Assembly: GCF_938030815.1 (NCBI RefSeq)
Contig: NZ_CALHII010000287.1
Location: 1 to 5,911 of the forward strand
Length of the DNA: 5,911 nt
Reading direction: 5' to 3'
From: an uncultured Campylobacter sp.
Lineage (GTDB): Bacteria; Campylobacterota; Campylobacteria; Campylobacterales; Campylobacteraceae
Under the pieces are notes generated by a model. The model made no database searches and had not been told where the DNA came from. It saw only the letters and a list, made by a program, of their open reading frames with translations. The position numbers were made by a program, and so were the translations under genes. Positions 5,434 to 5,911 of the stretch are shown here, one piece after another (the stretch's first letter is position 1; every line of letters starts with the position of its first letter).

Positions 5434-5595
5434 ATGAATTTTACAGACTACAGATTTGCGAGCCGTACGGCGGCTGATAGTAAATTATCCGCCGCACTTG
5501 CGTGCCGCCATCCTATTTTGGAGCATATAAAACGCTTTGAAATTCTATTTATAAAGAGCTCGATTTGGATAAATTTAAAGCCGGTGCTGCGCTAA
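5434..5595 (+). pseudogene. 53-codon open frame, possible broken 5' end of the downstream gene
   Basis: An ATG-initiated frame begins MNFTDYRFASRTAADSKLSA and runs to TAA at 5593-5595, overlapping the start of the next frame by 31 bases. Only a weak ribosome site (GTGAG) precedes it. Around 5538-5541 a one-base change would join its ...HIKRFE to the other frame's NSIYKELDLDKFKAG, which then reads smoothly. This could therefore be the N-terminus of a frameshifted gene, or simply a chance frame through decayed repeats. I favour neither strongly. Confidence 0.2.
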
Positions 5596-5911
5596 GGAAA
5601 GAAGAGACTAGGGACTACGACAAAGAGCCACTAGTTTTGCGGGATTATTCCGGTTTTCCTTTAATTTTACACTATTTGATTATTTTAATATTTTGGATTA
5701 CTGCTTCTGGGTTTTGCATTAGTTGCTTAGATGATTTTGAAAGCGGTATTTTAGATTTTGACGACACAAAACAAACGATAATAAAATTTGGCTTTGCGAT
5801 AGTTGTATTTTTGATATTTGATTGTTTTAATATTATAAATTTAAAGAAAAAATATACCTATTTTTATAATTCAAAAGTTGCATATTATGATCAAAATTTT
5901 AAAGAAATTAG
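5565..5911 (+). CDS. N-terminal part of an unrecognised two-helix membrane protein, cut by window
   Basis: The frame is open from after a TGA at 5538-5540 to the window end. With a TTG start at 5565 (AAAGAG at 5553-5558 six bases upstream) it gives 115 residues and continues beyond the edge. No ATG is available in frame before the membrane region, so the start is uncertain. Residues 1-29 are charged (KAGAALRKEETRDYDKEPL). Residues 31-52 and 72-92 are two hydrophobic helices separated by an acidic loop (DDFESGILDFDD). The end, LKKKYTYFYNSKVAYYDQNF, looks like the start of a soluble beta-rich domain after the second helix. I know no matching family. GC is about 25% over 5641-5880 by hand count, against over 60% on one sampled line of rsmG (1621-1680), so it may be an acquired gene. 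Confidence 0.6.
   Translation, partial: MDKFKAGAALRKEETRDYDKEPLVLRDYSGFPLILHYLIILIFWITASGFCISCLDDFESGILDFDDTKQTIIKFGFAIVVFLIFDCFNIINLKKKYTYFYNSKVAYYDQNFKEI

Larger units (their letters stand above)
5203..5564. other. Non-coding or decayed spacer between kbp and the right-end gene
   Basis: About 360 bases hold no confident gene. They contain the kbp terminator, the two 38-bp direct repeats, and a bulged hairpin at 5468-5494 (CGGCG with CGCCG plus GATA with TATC). A short open frame at 5434-5595 is listed separately. The repeat words and lack of coding signal suggest eroded or rearranged sequence. Confidence 0.5.

Overview
The window looks like a chromosomal segment of a Campylobacter-type bacterium (Campylobacterota) with a fairly high GC content for that genus. 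Three things point there: constant use of AAATTT/GAAATTT strings, the divergent hemB / ribA-rsmG arrangement that I recall from Campylobacter, and protein sequences that fit. A species such as C. gracilis, or another oral Campylobacter, is a guess.

Layout, left to right. Positions 1-861 (minus) hold the N-terminal 287 residues of hemB (porphobilinogen synthase, haem pathway), cut by the window edge. A 63-bp divergent spacer follows. It carries a consensus -10 box centred inside a 25-bp near-palindrome, so hemB and ribA may share one operator. On the plus strand a tightly packed four-gene operon runs from 925 to 2805: ribA (GTP cyclohydrolase II), rsmG (16S rRNA G527 methyltransferase), a 68-residue membrane-anchored CxxC/CxxC protein of PP0621 type, and a 180-residue protein of unknown function. 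Every junction is a stop/start overlap of 1-4 bases.

Positions 2806-3376 are non-coding and contain the most unusual feature: a degenerate tandem array of about nine units on an exact 37-bp register. Each unit has two AATT cores 12 bp apart that form an imperfect dyad. After a promoter and a TTG start comes a 400-residue CLC-type anion transporter (3377-4579) with altered signature motifs.

A 200-bp spacer leads to kbp (4780-5202), a cytoplasmic BON-LysM protein similar to E. coli Kbp/YgaU, followed by a clear 10-bp-stem terminator. Positions 5203-5564 contain no confident gene but hold a 38-bp imperfect direct repeat. From about 5565 to the edge an AT-rich reading frame encodes the start of an unrecognised two-helix membrane protein. 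Base composition drops sharply there, to about 25% GC over 5641-5880 by hand count, which suggests a different origin.

Functionally this is mainly housekeeping (haem, riboflavin, ribosome modification, ion handling). The unexplained items are the 37-bp array, the shared operator, the two uncharacterised operon members and the AT-rich right end.
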